A stretch of DNA of 64,000 nucleotides from Colwellia psychrerythraea 34H (GCF_000012325.1 NC_003910.7:310001-374000), one strand, 5' to 3'; shown: positions 29,292 through 40,393, counted from the first letter of the stretch. Notes: generated by a model from the sequence alone, not told the origin. Program-made: numbers and translations.

Positions 29292-30179
29292 ATGAAGAAT
29301 TTTTTCATTGCTATAATATCACTACTTCTTATCTTAGCTGTATCGTCAGTTTTTGTTATTTACGAAGGCCAACGTGGCATCGTATTTCAATTCTCAAAAA
29401 TTAAGCGTGATAGTGCTACTGATGAAATGATGGTGTATGAACCAGGTTTACATTTCAAAATTCCATTTATTGAGACAGTACGTAAGTTAGATGCACGTAT
29501 TCAAACATTGGATGAACCAGCAGATCGTTTTGTTACTTCAGAGAAAAAAGATTTAATGGTCGATTCATTTGTGAAATGGCGCATTGTTGATTTCTCTACA
29601 TACTACCTACGTACTTCAGGCTCTGTAGATAATGCTCGTGCATTATTAAAGCAAAAAGTGAATAACGGGTTACGTACAGAGTTTGGTAACCGCACCATTA
29701 AAGAAATCGTTTCAGGTGATCGTGACGCGATAATGAGTAAAGCGCTAGAAAGTGCTGCGAGTAGCCGTGAAGATCTTGGCATAGAAGTTGTTGATGTCCG
29801 TATTAAAGCGATTAACCTACCGACAGAAATAAGTCAGTCTATTTATGAGCGTATGCGTGCTGAGCGAACTGCTGTTGCTAAAGAACATAGATCACAAGGT
29901 CAAGAGCAAGCAGAGATTATTCGCGCTACTATTGATGCTAAAGTGACAGTAATGTTAGCAGAAGCACAAAAGAACTCTTTTACGGTCCGTGGTGAAGGTG
30001 ATGCACTAGCAGCAAAAGTCTATGCAGATGCTTACAGCAAAGATGCAGATTTCTATAGTTTCTATCGTAGTCTTGAGGCTTATGAAAAAAGCTTTAATAG
30101 TAAAAATGATATCATGGTGGTTAAACCTGATAGCGAATTCTTCCGTTTTTTGAAAGACGGCAGTGACGTTAAAAAATAG
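29292..30179 (+). CDS. hflC: FtsH protease modulator HflC
   Basis: A 295-residue partner of HflK. An N-terminal signal-anchor helix (about 4-24) precedes the band-7 domain with EGQRGIVFQF, DSFVKWRIVD and ERTAVAKEHRSQGQEQAE. The last block EFFRFLKD is typical of HflC. Length is slightly under E. coli HflC. A terminator follows directly, ending this run of genes. Confidence 0.95.
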   Translation: MKNFFIAIISLLLILAVSSVFVIYEGQRGIVFQFSKIKRDSATDEMMVYEPGLHFKIPFIETVRKLDARIQTLDEPADRFVTSEKKDLMVDSFVKWRIVDFSTYYLRTSGSVDNARALLKQKVNNGLRTEFGNRTIKEIVSGDRDAIMSKALESAASSREDLGIEVVDVRIKAINLPTEISQSIYERMRAERTAVAKEHRSQGQEQAEIIRATIDAKVTVMLAEAQKNSFTVRGEGDALAAKVYADAYSKDADFYSFYRSLEAYEKSFNSKNDIMVVKPDSEFFRFLKDGSDVKK

Positions 30180-30200
30180 TAACCAGTGATTTATCGATAA

Positions 30201-30230
30201 TAGCCAGCATAATTGCTGGCTTTTTTTTGT
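30201..30230 (+). terminator. Terminator after hflC
   Basis: Stem AGCCAGCA / TGCTGGCT with a short loop and eight T residues. Confidence 0.9.
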
Positions 30231-30400
30231 CTGAATTATAGTGAAATATGACTAATGTAAGGTATCGTCCATTTATAAGTGAACATTATAAAACAAATTT
30301 TACTATCTATTTCTGATATATTCACCAATAAAAATACCAGATCTTACGCTTTAAATGTTAGTGCTATGATCCTGGATACATGAATTTAAAAGGTAAAAAT

Positions 30401-31000
30401 ATGACAATAATAAAATATGTAATTGCTGTAATTGTATCATTACCGATGGCGGCATCATTACTGGCAACAGAAGCCCCATTAGTTTCAATACAGACTCAAG
30501 ATGATTTTTTTAACAGTATAAGGAAACATTGCGGTAAGTCTTATGAAGGTAAGGTGACCGTGGATAATGCTGCAGGAGGGAGCTTTGCAAATAAAAAATT
30601 AATTATGCATGTACGAAAATGTACAGACAATCAATTACAAGTACCGTTTCATGTGGGTGATGATGCATCACGTACATGGATTATCACTAAAACTGGCTCA
30701 GGATTATCATTAAAGCATGATCATCGTCAAAAAGATGGAAGTAATGATAAATCAACTATGTATGGAGGACATACTAATGATGCCGGTTGGGCTGAAATGC
30801 AATCTTTTCCGGCAGATCAGTACTCTAAAGAGCTTTTTGTCGACCAAGGCATTCCACAGTCAATCGGCAATACATGGCAAATGTACATATACCCAGAAAA
30901 ATTTACTTATCGATTAATCCGTCAAGGTAGAGAGTTTAGAGTCGATTTCGATGTAACAAAGCCAATTAGCACTCCAGTTACCCCTTGGGGTTACGATTAA
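30401..31000 (+). CDS. Secreted protein of unknown function between hflC and purA
   Basis: I prefer ATG 30401, after AAAGGT, to the in-frame ATG at 30380; this gives 199 residues starting MTIIKYVIAVIVSLPMAASLLA, a signal peptide in two halves. The mature part holds two cysteines (KHCGK and RKCTD) that may pair, and motifs TWIITKTGSGLSLKHDHR and YGGHTND. I do not recognise the family. It looks like a soluble periplasmic protein. It stands where E. coli has yjeT and other genes before purA. Confidence 0.7.
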   Translation: MTIIKYVIAVIVSLPMAASLLATEAPLVSIQTQDDFFNSIRKHCGKSYEGKVTVDNAAGGSFANKKLIMHVRKCTDNQLQVPFHVGDDASRTWIITKTGSGLSLKHDHRQKDGSNDKSTMYGGHTNDAGWAEMQSFPADQYSKELFVDQGIPQSIGNTWQMYIYPEKFTYRLIRQGREFRVDFDVTKPISTPVTPWGYD

Positions 31001-31077
31001 TTTTTAGCTAAGTTGTTAACTTAATTGATTATTTTAAGAACAGGTAGAAGATTAGCTCAAAAAGCTGCTTTTTTAAC

Positions 31078-31106
31078 TTGGACTATAAATATTTATTTGG
31101 TAAAAT
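31078..31106 (+). promoter_or_regulatory. Candidate sigma-70 promoter for purA
   Basis: TTGGAC, a 17-base spacer, then TAAAAT, 33 bases before the purA ATG. Both boxes differ by one or two bases from consensus. Confidence 0.5.
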
Positions 31107-31132
31107 CTTCGCCTAATTTTCTTACGAAATAG

Positions 31133-32434
<1,302 letters not shown>

Positions 32435-32491
32435 AGGATAACTTTAGTTTCCCTTATCTAATAAAGAAAAGGGAAAGTGATTTCTTAATAA

Positions 32492-32523
32492 TAAAGTCCA
32501 ACCAAGTGTTGGGCTTTTTTTTG
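32492..32523 (+). terminator. Terminator after purA
   Basis: Stem AAGTCCAAC / GTTGGGCTT (one G-T pair) followed by eight T residues. Confidence 0.85.
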
Positions 32524-32550
32524 GAAAATTTTTTAAGAATATCATGAGTA

Positions 32551-32890
32551 ACAATCGGACTGATTTATTAGTCACTTAGCGATAATTAAAAGGCTTAGAA
32601 GCAAAGGATTGTTTGAATAGAGGCTTTTTCAGAATAATTGCTCCTGCGTTATCTAATAGGGTACTTCCTGTACCGTCTGCATTCTCTAGAAAGTTACATC
32701 CGTGTACCGTGCTGATTAATATCAATAACGTCGTAAATAAGCCTTTTAAGCTCGTCCTTTGGGAGCATAATAGCAAACTGCTAACATCAAAGAATGAATT
32801 AAATATAGAATAACTATGCTTAATCATTCGTTTGATCTAAGCCCGCTAGCGTAGCGCTAAGTTGGTCAATTAATTAATCCGACTGATATA
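32551..32890. repeat. MITE-like intergenic repeat, copy 2
   Basis: About 340 bp related to the repeats at 19.66 and 35.04 kb. Shared blocks include AATTAAAAGGCTTAGA, GCTCCTGCGTTATCTAAT, AATATCAATAAC and a degenerate CTCGTCCTTTGGGAG. The ends are imperfect inverted repeats: CGGACTGATTTATTAG against CGGATTAATTAATTGACC read from the right end. A central hairpin GGTACTTCCTGTACC is private to this copy. Short open frames in it are not conserved and are not genes. Confidence 0.68.
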
Positions 32891-33264
32891 GGTATGTTAA
32901 GTGATCGAATGTCTAGATTAATTCACTTGTATTATCATAGTCCAATATATAAGACTTGTTGCTAGATAATGTACTTAAAACGGGTCTAAGCCTATTTGAA
33001 CTTTACTAAGTGATATTTATACGACACTACTTAGTTATAAATAGCCAGTATTTATCAAATTGATATGATTTTATCGATCGCTAGCGTTACATTGGTTATA
33101 GCTTAGATGGAGGTTATATAGTAAAACAGACTTGAATTACTCTATCTATATGAAATACCATATAAGTAAGTAAAAGCTAGTGTTAATAACAATAATAAAA
33201 AAAACATGGCTATACTTGCAATAACAACAAAACTAACACTATTAATAACGCATTAGGAATTCTC
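32891..33264. other. Intergenic region upstream of the malic enzyme gene
   Basis: About 370 bp of AT-rich sequence without a credible ORF, RNA gene or terminator. The last 60 bases are A-rich and hold the leader of the malic enzyme gene. Nothing else recognised. Confidence 0.5.
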
Positions 33265-34506
33265 ATGACAGATCTACGCCAGCAAGCACTTGATTACCAT
33301 GCATTGCCGACACCAGGAAAAATCAGTGTTTCATTGACTACCGCAGCAGAAACCAGCCAAGACTTGTCACTCGCATATAGTCCGGGTGTTGCTGAACCTT
33401 GTCGAGAGATAGCAAACAATCCAGACGATGTTTATAAATATACAGGAAAAGGTAATACTGTCGCTGTAATAACTAATGGCACTGCAGTATTAGGCTTGGG
33501 TAATATTGGTCCTATGGCCTCAAAACCGGTTATGGAAGGCAAGTCGTTATTATTCAAACGCTTCGCTAATATTGATTCTTTTGATATTGAAGTAAAACAT
33601 AAAACAGTTGAAGAATTTGTTAATACTGTTGCTAACATAGCGGATAGTTTTGGTGGCATTAATCTTGAAGATATTAAAGCACCCGAGTGTTTCGCCATCG
33701 AAAAAGCGCTAATAGAACGCTGTAAAATTCCAGTATTTCATGATGATCAACATGGTACTGCTATAGTAACTGCGGCTGGTATGATGAATGCGTTAGATAT
33801 TCAGGGTAAAGATATTAAACAAGCTAACATTGTCTGTCTAGGGGCAGGTGCTGCAGCAATAGCTTGTATGGAATTGTTGATTAAGTGTGGGGCACAGCGA
33901 GAAAAAATTTACATGCTTGATACTAAAGGTGTGATTCATACCCGTCGTGATGACCTTAATGAATATAAAAAATTATTCGCTAACAATACAGACAAAAGAA
34001 CATTGGATGATGTAATTGAAGGCGCTGATGTTTTTGTTGGTGTTTCAGGTCCAGATCTTCTATCACAAAAGCAAGTAAAAGCTATGGCAGATAGACCAAT
34101 TGTTTTTGCTTGTTCGAATCCTGATCCTGAAATAAAACCTGAGCTTGCTTTGGCTGCTCGTGATGACTTAATTATGGCTACTGGCCGCTCTGATTATCCT
34201 AATCAAGTTAATAATGTTTTATGTTTCCCGTTTATTTTCCGTGGCGCTTTAGATGTGCGTGCACGTACTATTAATGATGCTATGAAGATAGCAGCGGTTC
34301 ATGCCATTAGAGCACTTGCCAAAGAACCAGTACCGGCAGAAGTGCTTAAAGCAAGCTGTGAGAAAGATCTTAGCTTTGGTAAAGACTATATAATTCCTAA
34401 GCCTATGGATCCTCGTTTGTGTGGCGCAGTTGCAAGGGCAGTTGCCCAAGCAGCAGTAGACTCTGGTGTTGCTGCGTTAGACATGCCAGAAAATTATATG
34501 GCTTAA
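33265..34506 (+). CDS. maeB: NADP-type malic enzyme, short form without phosphotransacetylase domain
   Basis: A 413-residue enzyme that converts malate to pyruvate and CO2. The sequence follows the N-terminal half of E. coli MaeB: YSPGVAEPC, GNTVAVITNGTAVLGLGN, KPVMEGKSLLFK, GGINLEDIKAPECF, FHDDQHGTAIV and the nucleotide loop GAGAAAIA. NQVNNVLCFPFIFRGALDV and IIPKPMDPRL complete the core. The C-terminal phosphotransacetylase-like domain of 759-residue MaeB is absent; a TAA follows MPENYMA. This short form is known and does not by itself indicate truncation. NADP preference is inferred from similarity to MaeB. Confidence 0.9.
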   Translation: MTDLRQQALDYHALPTPGKISVSLTTAAETSQDLSLAYSPGVAEPCREIANNPDDVYKYTGKGNTVAVITNGTAVLGLGNIGPMASKPVMEGKSLLFKRFANIDSFDIEVKHKTVEEFVNTVANIADSFGGINLEDIKAPECFAIEKALIERCKIPVFHDDQHGTAIVTAAGMMNALDIQGKDIKQANIVCLGAGAAAIACMELLIKCGAQREKIYMLDTKGVIHTRRDDLNEYKKLFANNTDKRTLDDVIEGADVFVGVSGPDLLSQKQVKAMADRPIVFACSNPDPEIKPELALAARDDLIMATGRSDYPNQVNNVLCFPFIFRGALDVRARTINDAMKIAAVHAIRALAKEPVPAEVLKASCEKDLSFGKDYIIPKPMDPRLCGAVARAVAQAAVDSGVAALDMPENYMA

Positions 34507-34586
34507 TGATCATGACTAACTAATTAGAATGGTGAATTCTCACTTAATCTCTATTAGTCTTTGATTATTTTGACAACAATAAAAAT

Positions 34587-34623
34587 AAAGGTCATGGTAT
34601 GAAAATTACCATGGCCTTTTTTA
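34587..34623 (+). terminator. Terminator after the malic enzyme gene
   Basis: Perfect stem GGTCATGGTA / TACCATGGCC (one G-T pair at the base) with a seven-base loop and T run; it ends about 14 bases before the next ATG. Confidence 0.85.
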
Positions 34624-34636
34624 TTGGACAATTATT

Positions 34637-35041
34637 ATGAGAAAAACGTTAACACCAACTTTATTACTCAGTATTATGCTTACATTGGCTTTAACTGGCT
34701 GTTCTGAAGCAAGTAATGAGAAAATTCAAATACAAGAGACACTCAGGACAGGAGAAAGCCAAGTGGCAGGTAAAAAAGAACAAGCTTGGCAACAAGTCAC
34801 CGTAAACTATTATGATTTTGAAGGCGGCTTTTATGGTTTAACTTCTGAAGCTGGAGATAAACTGTTACCCATGAATCTAGCTAAGCAATATAAATTACAA
34901 GGCACCGTACTGAAAGTGAAAGGTGAAGTCATTAAAGATATGATGACCATTCAACAGTGGGGCCAACCTTTTAGAATTATCGATGTTGAATTAATTAAGT
35001 TAGGTCAAAGCACTGGAAAAAATAAAGGAGCTGAGTATTAA
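34637..35041 (+). CDS. Small lipoprotein, unknown function
   Basis: A 134-residue protein with a clear lipoprotein signal: hydrophobic stretch and lipobox LTGC (Cys at residue 22). The mature part has VTVNYYDFEGGFYGLTSEAGDKLLP, split here as VTVNYYDFEGG and FYGLTSEAGDK, and VLKVKGEVIKDMMTIQQWG, a pattern that suggests a small beta-barrel fold. Family not recognised. Its stop codon abuts the third MITE-like repeat. Confidence 0.75.
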   Translation: MRKTLTPTLLLSIMLTLALTGCSEASNEKIQIQETLRTGESQVAGKKEQAWQQVTVNYYDFEGGFYGLTSEAGDKLLPMNLAKQYKLQGTVLKVKGEVIKDMMTIQQWGQPFRIIDVELIKLGQSTGKNKGAEY

Positions 35042-35366
35042 TACCAAGTCCATTAAGTTAGTTCCCACTCAGCGAGAATTAAAAGGCTTAAAGGCTAGGT
35101 ATTGATTGAAGAGAATGGTTATTCAGGAGAATATGCTCCTGCATTCTCTAATAAGCTGCATCCATGCAGCGTCCTTGTCAAAATCAATAACACAGCATGT
35201 AAACCTTTACTTTTTATTAGGTACTCGCCCTTGGGAGCTTGTCAGAAAAGCAATAACTGCACAAATTTTTGAGATATAGAATGACTATACCAACAAAAAT
35301 TTTTGTTTGTTATAACTCTTCTGGCATAGCTCTGAGGTGGGAATAAATTTAATGGAATTGTTATAA
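35040..35366. repeat. MITE-like intergenic repeat, copy 3
   Basis: About 325 bp that fills the whole space between two convergent stop codons. The left end ACCAAGTCCATTAAGTTAG matches the reverse complement of the right end at roughly 24 of 28 positions. It shares GAGAATTAAAAGGCTTA, TATTGATTGAAGAGAATGG, AATCAATAAC, GCATGTAAACCTTT and CTCGCCCTTGGGAGCTTG with copy 1, and GCTCCTGCATTCTCTAAT with copy 2. Confidence 0.75.
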
Positions 35367-35368
35367 GG

Positions 35369-35863
35369 TTATAGACAAGATAAAGGCTGGTTTAATAGAG
35401 TTAGTTGGCTTCTCCCTTCAATAAACTGAACTTGATAGAGCATTTGGTATTCTTTTTCCGTTAAGTCATCTACTTTTTGATTGCTTAGCAACTGAGTCAG
35501 TTGAGGGGTAGTATTGCTGTGTCCGACAATTAGAGCATTTTCTTTGTGATCTTTTAAATGCAAAGAAAACTGTTCAAGTTGTTTAGGGTCATAATTCTTG
35601 ATAGCAATGTTTTGTCTGCTGGATAAAGGTGCTGCTGTCGACATGGTTCTTTGATAATTCGTACTATAAACAGATTTTATATTCGCTGTACTTAGTAACA
35701 TTGCTAACTGTTTTGCTCTTTCTTCGCCACATTGTGTTAACGGTGGATTTTTACTATCAGCTTGCTTTTCAGCATGTCTCACAAGATAAAGAGTAAAGTT
35801 ATCGCTTGCTAGGCAAGGTTGAGTCAATAATATACCGGCAATCATTAAACTGAATTTTTTCAT
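35369..35863 (-). CDS. Exported histidine phosphatase family protein
   Basis: A 164-residue member of the phosphoglycerate mutase/SixA-like superfamily. Signal peptide of about 19 residues (ending CLA), then the catalytic LVRHAEK, the RTMSTA block and the second catalytic His in VGHSNTTPQL. The substrate is unknown; with a signal peptide it would act in the periplasm. No operon partner; it is convergent with the lipoprotein gene across the repeat. Confidence 0.85.
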   Translation of the reverse strand: MKKFSLMIAGILLTQPCLASDNFTLYLVRHAEKQADSKNPPLTQCGEERAKQLAMLLSTANIKSVYSTNYQRTMSTAAPLSSRQNIAIKNYDPKQLEQFSLHLKDHKENALIVGHSNTTPQLTQLLSNQKVDDLTEKEYQMLYQVQFIEGRSQLTLLNQPLSCL

Positions 35864-35947
35864 AGTGTGCTTTTCTTCAAGTAAGAGGAGATTACTAGCG
35901 TGAAAAATATTTAATTATCACGCTAGTAAAAAGGGCTTTGTCATTTT

Positions 35948-37348
35948 TTAAAATAGACGATTTAAACCGTTCAAGGCTGCAACGCGAAATGCTTCTGCCA
36001 TTGTCGGGTAATTGAAGGTTGTCTCAACAAAGTACTCAATGGTATTTCCACCATTTGTTTGTTGCATGATAGCCTGACCGATATGAATAATTTCAGCCGC
36101 ATTTTCACCGAAACAATGGATGCCAAGAATCTCTTTAGTCTCACGGTGAAAGAGAATCTTTAAAGAACCAACCAAGTTATTAGATATTTGAGCTCTCGCA
36201 AGATGTTTGAACTGGGCACGGCCAACTTCATACGGTATTTTGGCTTCTGTAAGCTCCTGTTCAGTTTTACCAACCGAGCTAATTTCAGGAATGGTGTATA
36301 TACCTGTAGGAATATCAACAATTAGCTTAGCTTTACTACTGCTATCAACCATTGCAGAAGCGGCTATTCGGCCTTGGTCAAAAGCTGCACTTGCTAAACT
36401 TGGATAACCAATAACGTCTCCCACTGCAAAAATATTGTCTACTTCAGTTTGATAACAATCATTTACTTTTAGCTGACCACGACCGTCTGCTTTTAAACCA
36501 GCAGCAGCGAGGTTTAGGTCGGCAGTATTACCTGTACGACCATTGGCAAAGAGCAGACAGTCGGCGCGCATTTTTTTACCCGACTTCAAATGGACTATTA
36601 CAGCATCTTCACTGGATTCTACACGTTCAATTTCCTCACCATGTCGGATGACAACGCCGCTGTTCCATAAATGATAACTGAGTGAATCTGACATTTCAGT
36701 ATCTAGAAAAGACAGTAAACGTTCACGAGTATTTATTAAATCGACTTTTACTCCTAGCCCTCTAAATATAGAAGCATATTCACTACCAATAACACCGGCA
36801 CCATAAATAATGACATGTTGCGGAGCATGCTTGAGACTTAAAATACTGTCAGAATCATAAACACGAGGATGGTCAAAGTCGATATCATCAGGGCGATAAG
36901 GTCGTGATCCTGTAGCAATCATAATTTGTTTAGCTGAAATTTTTTCTACTGAACCATCTGGGTGCGAAATGCTAATGGTATGTGCATCAATAAATGAAGC
37001 TTGGCCTTGTATATGTTCCACGCGATTGCGGTTGTAAAAACCACTGCGTAAGCTAACTTGTTTTTGAATTACCGCAGAAGCATGGCTTAAGATATCTTGA
37101 AAGGTAAGTTGTTTTACTTGTTCGTTTTGATTAAACAGTGGGTTTGAATTGTATTCAATTAAACGACTTACTGATTGACGTAATGCTTTTGATGGAATGG
37201 TACCCCAATGAGTACAACCACCACCAACTTGATGGTAACGTTCAATGATGGCTACTTTTTTCTGGCGTTTAGCAAGGTTCATTGCTGCGCCTTCACCACC
37301 TGGACCTGTACCTATGATAATTACGTCATAATCAAAACTTTTTTCCAT
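35948..37348 (-). CDS. sthA: Soluble pyridine nucleotide transhydrogenase
   Basis: I take ATG 37346-37348, giving 466 residues, the same length as E. coli SthA; the open frame continues to 37441 and a TTG with a GAGGG site about 20 residues upstream is an alternative. Motifs are the FAD loop [26 protein letters not shown] (an active-site region without the redox disulphide of lipoamide dehydrogenases), the NAD(P) loop [11 protein letters not shown] and [14 protein letters not shown]. It balances NADPH and NADH. Divergent from fabR, as in E. coli. Confidence 0.93.
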   Translation of the reverse strand: MEKSFDYDVIIIGTGPGGEGAAMNLAKRQKKVAIIERYHQVGGGCTHWGTIPSKALRQSVSRLIEYNSNPLFNQNEQVKQLTFQDILSHASAVIQKQVSLRSGFYNRNRVEHIQGQASFIDAHTISISHPDGSVEKISAKQIMIATGSRPYRPDDIDFDHPRVYDSDSILSLKHAPQHVIIYGAGVIGSEYASIFRGLGVKVDLINTRERLLSFLDTEMSDSLSYHLWNSGVVIRHGEEIERVESSEDAVIVHLKSGKKMRADCLLFANGRTGNTADLNLAAAGLKADGRGQLKVNDCYQTEVDNIFAVGDVIGYPSLASAAFDQGRIAASAMVDSSSKAKLIVDIPTGIYTIPEISSVGKTEQELTEAKIPYEVGRAQFKHLARAQISNNLVGSLKILFHRETKEILGIHCFGENAAEIIHIGQAIMQQTNGGNTIEYFVETTFNYPTMAEAFRVAALNGLNRLF

Positions 37349-37452
37349 CGTTTTGCTTGTCTTTGATTTAACCAAAAGTGAGCCCTCGTATTTATTTAAT
37401 ATAAGAATATAGCAATAGTTTATCAGAACTAAAACTGACAATATTGAGCTAA

Positions 37453-37478
37453 TTCAGTATTATGATAATAATATTGAA
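37453..37478. promoter_or_regulatory. Palindrome in the sthA-fabR intergenic region, possible operator
   Basis: TTCAGTATTAT-GATA-ATAATATTGAA pairs at 10 of 11 positions, centred about 37 bp before the fabR ATG. It could be an autoregulatory FabR site, but it does not resemble the FabR site I recall from E. coli, so the assignment is only positional. Confidence 0.35.
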
Positions 37479-37502
37479 TTTATCTCATAAAGAGCCGGTT
37501 AG

Positions 37503-38135
37503 ATGAGTGGTGTAAGAGCACAACAAAAAGAAAAGACCCGTCGTCAAATTATTAATGCAGCTCTAAATCAACTGAGTGCGGAACGTAGTTTCTCAAACTT
37601 AAGTTTACGCGAAGTTGCAAAAGAAGCGGGTTTAGCCCCGACATCTTTTTATCGCCATTTTTCTGATATGGATGAATTAGGTTTAACTTTAGTGGATGAA
37701 GCAGGTTTAACACTGAGACAGCTGATGCGACAAGCAAGGCAGCGTATCGCTAAAGGTGGATCTGTTATTCAAATATCAGTACAGACCTTTATGGAATTAA
37801 TTGAAAGTAATGGTAATATTTTCAGACTATTATTACGTGAACGTTCAGGCACCTCCGCTGCTTTTCGTGCTGCTGTAATTCGTGAAATTCGTTATTTTAC
37901 AATGGAGCTTTGTGATTACCTTCAAAAAGCGAATCAGCTTGAAGCTGATGTTGCCTATATGCAGGCTAATGCTGCGGTAACCATTGTTTTTAGTGCTGGT
38001 TCGGATGCACTTGATATAGAAGATAAAGCGGAACGTGATCAATTAGCTCAACAAACAATTCAGCAATTACGCTTTATTGCCCGTGGTGCTCTTGAACTAA
38101 GTGATCGTCGTAAAATTTCAAGAAAATCTCGTTAG
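37503..38135 (+). CDS. fabR: TetR-family repressor of unsaturated fatty acid synthesis FabR
   Basis: A 210-residue regulator nearly identical in its first half to E. coli Fab[13 protein letters not shown], the helix-turn-helix [39 protein letters not shown] and [19 protein letters not shown]. It represses fabA/fabB-type genes in response to acyl-ACP or acyl-CoA saturation. The last bases meet the convergent trmA stop. Membrane fluidity control is of obvious use in a cold-adapted marine organism, an inference. Confidence 0.93.
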   Translation: MSGVRAQQKEKTRRQIINAALNQLSAERSFSNLSLREVAKEAGLAPTSFYRHFSDMDELGLTLVDEAGLTLRQLMRQARQRIAKGGSVIQISVQTFMELIESNGNIFRLLLRERSGTSAAFRAAVIREIRYFTMELCDYLQKANQLEADVAYMQANAAVTIVFSAGSDALDIEDKAERDQLAQQTIQQLRFIARGALELSDRRKISRKSR

Positions 38136-38136
38136 T

Positions 38137-39231
38137 TTACTTTCTTGTTAGTATTACACCTGTTTCAATATGGTCGGTGTAAGGGAACTGATCAAATAAG
38201 GCAAATTTATCAATTTGATGTGTTTCTACTAGAAGCGCTAAATTATCTTTCAAAGTTTCAGGATTACACGAGATATAAATAATTTTATTAAAACGTCTAA
38301 CCAATTCAACACTGTCTCTATCTAATCCAGCACGAGGCGGATCTACTAACACGGTATCGTAGTTATAAGTGGTTAAATCAAAGTCTTCTAAACGTCTAAA
38401 CTTTCGTTCACCATTCATCGCTTGACTAAATTCTTCACTAGACATACGTACAATATCTATATTATCAATACCATTTTCACTAATATTAATTTGTGCAGAA
38501 CGAACAGAGGTTTTCGATATCTCAGTACCAAGTACTCGTTCAAAGTTTTCAGCAAGGGCGATACTAAAGTTACCATTGCCACAGTAAAGCTCAATGAGAT
38601 CGCCTCCAGCATTTTGTGTTGCTTGCTGAGCCCATAAGAGCATTTGCTCATTAACACCCGCATTTGGTTGCGTGAAACTATTTTCTACTTGTTGATAAAC
38701 ATAGGTCTTGCCTCCAACGTTCAAGGACTCCATTACATAATCTTTATCAACTATAATTTTTTGTTTCTTTGCGCGACCAATAATATCCACAGGGGCTATT
38801 GTTGATAGCTGAGCTTTTAGCTTTTCTGCCTCAATTTGCCAATTATCTTCCAAAGGCTTGTGGTACAGCATACTAATTAATAACTCACCACTTAGTGTCG
38901 ATAAGAAATCGACTTGAAAAAGCTTAAACCGCAATTCACGTTGATCTTTAATTGTGGCGAGTAAAGCTTTCATCGCGTTGTTGATTAACTCGCTAGCAAC
39001 AGGAAAGTCATCTACTCTAAATTTTTCCTTAGTTTTACTATCAAACATGATGTAATAAAGGTCATCACCTTCATGCCAAACCCTAAATTCTGCTCTTTGA
39101 CGATAATTCAATGGTACCGATGGATATAAATCAGGAGCTGGTAGGTTGAAGTCACTAAATAACTTAGCCATATCTTGTTGTTTTTTTGATAATTGCGCAT
39201 CGTAATTATCCGGATGAATGTGACTAAACAT
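38137..39231 (-). CDS. trmA: tRNA (uracil-5-)-methyltransferase TrmA
   Basis: A 364-residue SAM-dependent enzyme that makes m5U54 in the T loop of tRNAs. It shows NYRQRAEFRVWHEGDDLYYIMFD in parts, the QPNAGVNEQML block, the SAM loop LYCGNGNFSIALA, DPPRAGLD and the nucleophile Cys in YISCNPETL. The C-terminal general base region is DQFPYTDHIETGV. Length is the same as E. coli TrmA within a few residues. It stands near fabR, as in enterics. Confidence 0.95.
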   Translation of the reverse strand: MFSHIHPDNYDAQLSKKQQDMAKLFSDFNLPAPDLYPSVPLNYRQRAEFRVWHEGDDLYYIMFDSKTKEKFRVDDFPVASELINNAMKALLATIKDQRELRFKLFQVDFLSTLSGELLISMLYHKPLEDNWQIEAEKLKAQLSTIAPVDIIGRAKKQKIIVDKDYVMESLNVGGKTYVYQQVENSFTQPNAGVNEQMLLWAQQATQNAGGDLIELYCGNGNFSIALAENFERVLGTEISKTSVRSAQINISENGIDNIDIVRMSSEEFSQAMNGERKFRRLEDFDLTTYNYDTVLVDPPRAGLDRDSVELVRRFNKIIYISCNPETLKDNLALLVETHQIDKFALFDQFPYTDHIETGVILTRK

Positions 39232-39643
39232 GGAAGTGCCTTGTATAAAGAAAGAGAGATTAGAATAACAGCGCGAATTTTACTATCGACTTAGCTTTTG
39301 TCTAGCTCTTAATCAGTCTATTTTATAAATAAGCCAATATTAACTAGTTTGCCTATCTATTAGCCATTGTTGCTGATTAACAGTTATAAGGGTAAACACC
39401 ACTAGGTAACAAGGTTTATCCACTCAAGTAATTTATTAGTTAATGCCAAAGGAATATGAATAAGCAAGAATAACTTAAGTTCGATTACGTTAAATAAAGC
39501 AGGTTGAGCTATTGTAGAAAAATGCAGAAGAATCATTAGAAGCCTAAGTTAACGTCTTGGTAGAATATAACCGTTCAACTTTAGATTTAGAGTAATAAAA
39601 AAGGCCGCTATTATAGCGGCCTTTTATTATATAAGTTGTAGCG
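39232..39643. other. Intergenic region between trmA and the RRM protein gene
   Basis: About 410 bp, AT-rich. It holds the trmA upstream region and the terminator at 39595-39627. No credible ORF or RNA gene seen. Confidence 0.5.
39595..39627 (-). terminator. Terminator of the RRM protein gene
   Basis: Stem AAGGCCGCTAT / ATAGCGGCCTT with A run on one side and T run on the other, so it could work both ways; it lies about 17 bases downstream of the minus-strand gene. Confidence 0.88.
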
Positions 39644-40126
39644 TTAGTCGTCTTGATTGTTATCTTCAGTTCGCTCAGGGCGTTCCTTTGCTTCTCTTAC
39701 TTTCAGTGTACGTTGCTGAAACTCAGTATCGTTCAATGCAGATATTGCTTTGTCTAAATCATCAGAAGCCATTTCAACAAAACCGAAACCACGACGTTTC
39801 CCTGTATGTTTATCTTTCATTAAACGTACAGAATGTACAGAACCATGTTCTGAGAAAAGCTCTCGTACTGAGGTTTCATTCGCTCTATAAGGTAAGTTAC
39901 CAACATAAAGGGTTCTAACATCCTCATCCGAAGCTATAGTATTACTGGATGTAGATGAAGCTGTGTTGGTTGATGGACTACCAGTGAGTAAAGGTGCGAG
40001 AAATGCACTAACAAATACTAAACTGGCAATAAGTATAGAACTAGCCGGTACGGCAAAAGTGACAATATAAGCGATGATGGCAAATGCAACAGCAATGATG
40101 ACTGTTTGTAACGTTGGAGACTTCAT
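39644..40126 (-). CDS. Membrane-anchored RNA-binding protein with one RRM
   Basis: A 160-residue protein. Residues about 5-50 form one or two membrane helices, followed by a Ser/Thr/Asn linker. A single RNA recognition motif (about 70-145) has RNP2 LYVGNL and RNP1 KRRGFGFVEM intact. The C-terminus is charged (ERPERTEDNNQDD). RRM proteins of this short type are common in aquatic bacteria, usually soluble; the membrane anchor is the unusual part. RNA target unknown. Confidence 0.85.
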   Translation of the reverse strand: MKSPTLQTVIIAVAFAIIAYIVTFAVPASSILIASLVFVSAFLAPLLTGSPSTNTASSTSSNTIASDEDVRTLYVGNLPYRANETSVRELFSEHGSVHSVRLMKDKHTGKRRGFGFVEMASDDLDKAISALNDTEFQQRTLKVREAKERPERTEDNNQDD

Positions 40127-40365
40127 ATAAAGATACCTAATTATTATTTTAATAAACTAATTTAACTGCTTGAATATAAGCAAATAGCAATTCTATGTTA
40201 CGCAGCTTTTTATAATGTGCAACTATCAAGTGCAAAGTTTATGCAATTAATCTGTTATTAAAGAATAATTTTCAATAATTCCCCCTATAATAGTTGCTTA
40301 AATGTACGTGTTGCCTTTTAACTGAGCGAACGATTCATTAAATGCAATTTTAAGTGGGAAAGGTG

Positions 40366-40393
40366 TTGACCAAAACTGAAAACTCTCTACAAT
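40366..40393 (+). promoter_or_regulatory. rRNA promoter P1, first operon
   Basis: TTGACC, 16-base spacer, TACAAT, then a GC-rich discriminator GCGCTCC typical of growth-rate-controlled rRNA promoters. The second operon has no counterpart. Confidence 0.65.

Noticed and set aside
32576..32827. Open frames on both strands in the second MITE-like repeat
   Set aside because: They are not kept in the other two copies of the repeat.
33265..34506. Truncated MaeB
   Set aside because: Single-domain malic enzymes of this length are normal, and the end is followed by a proper terminator.
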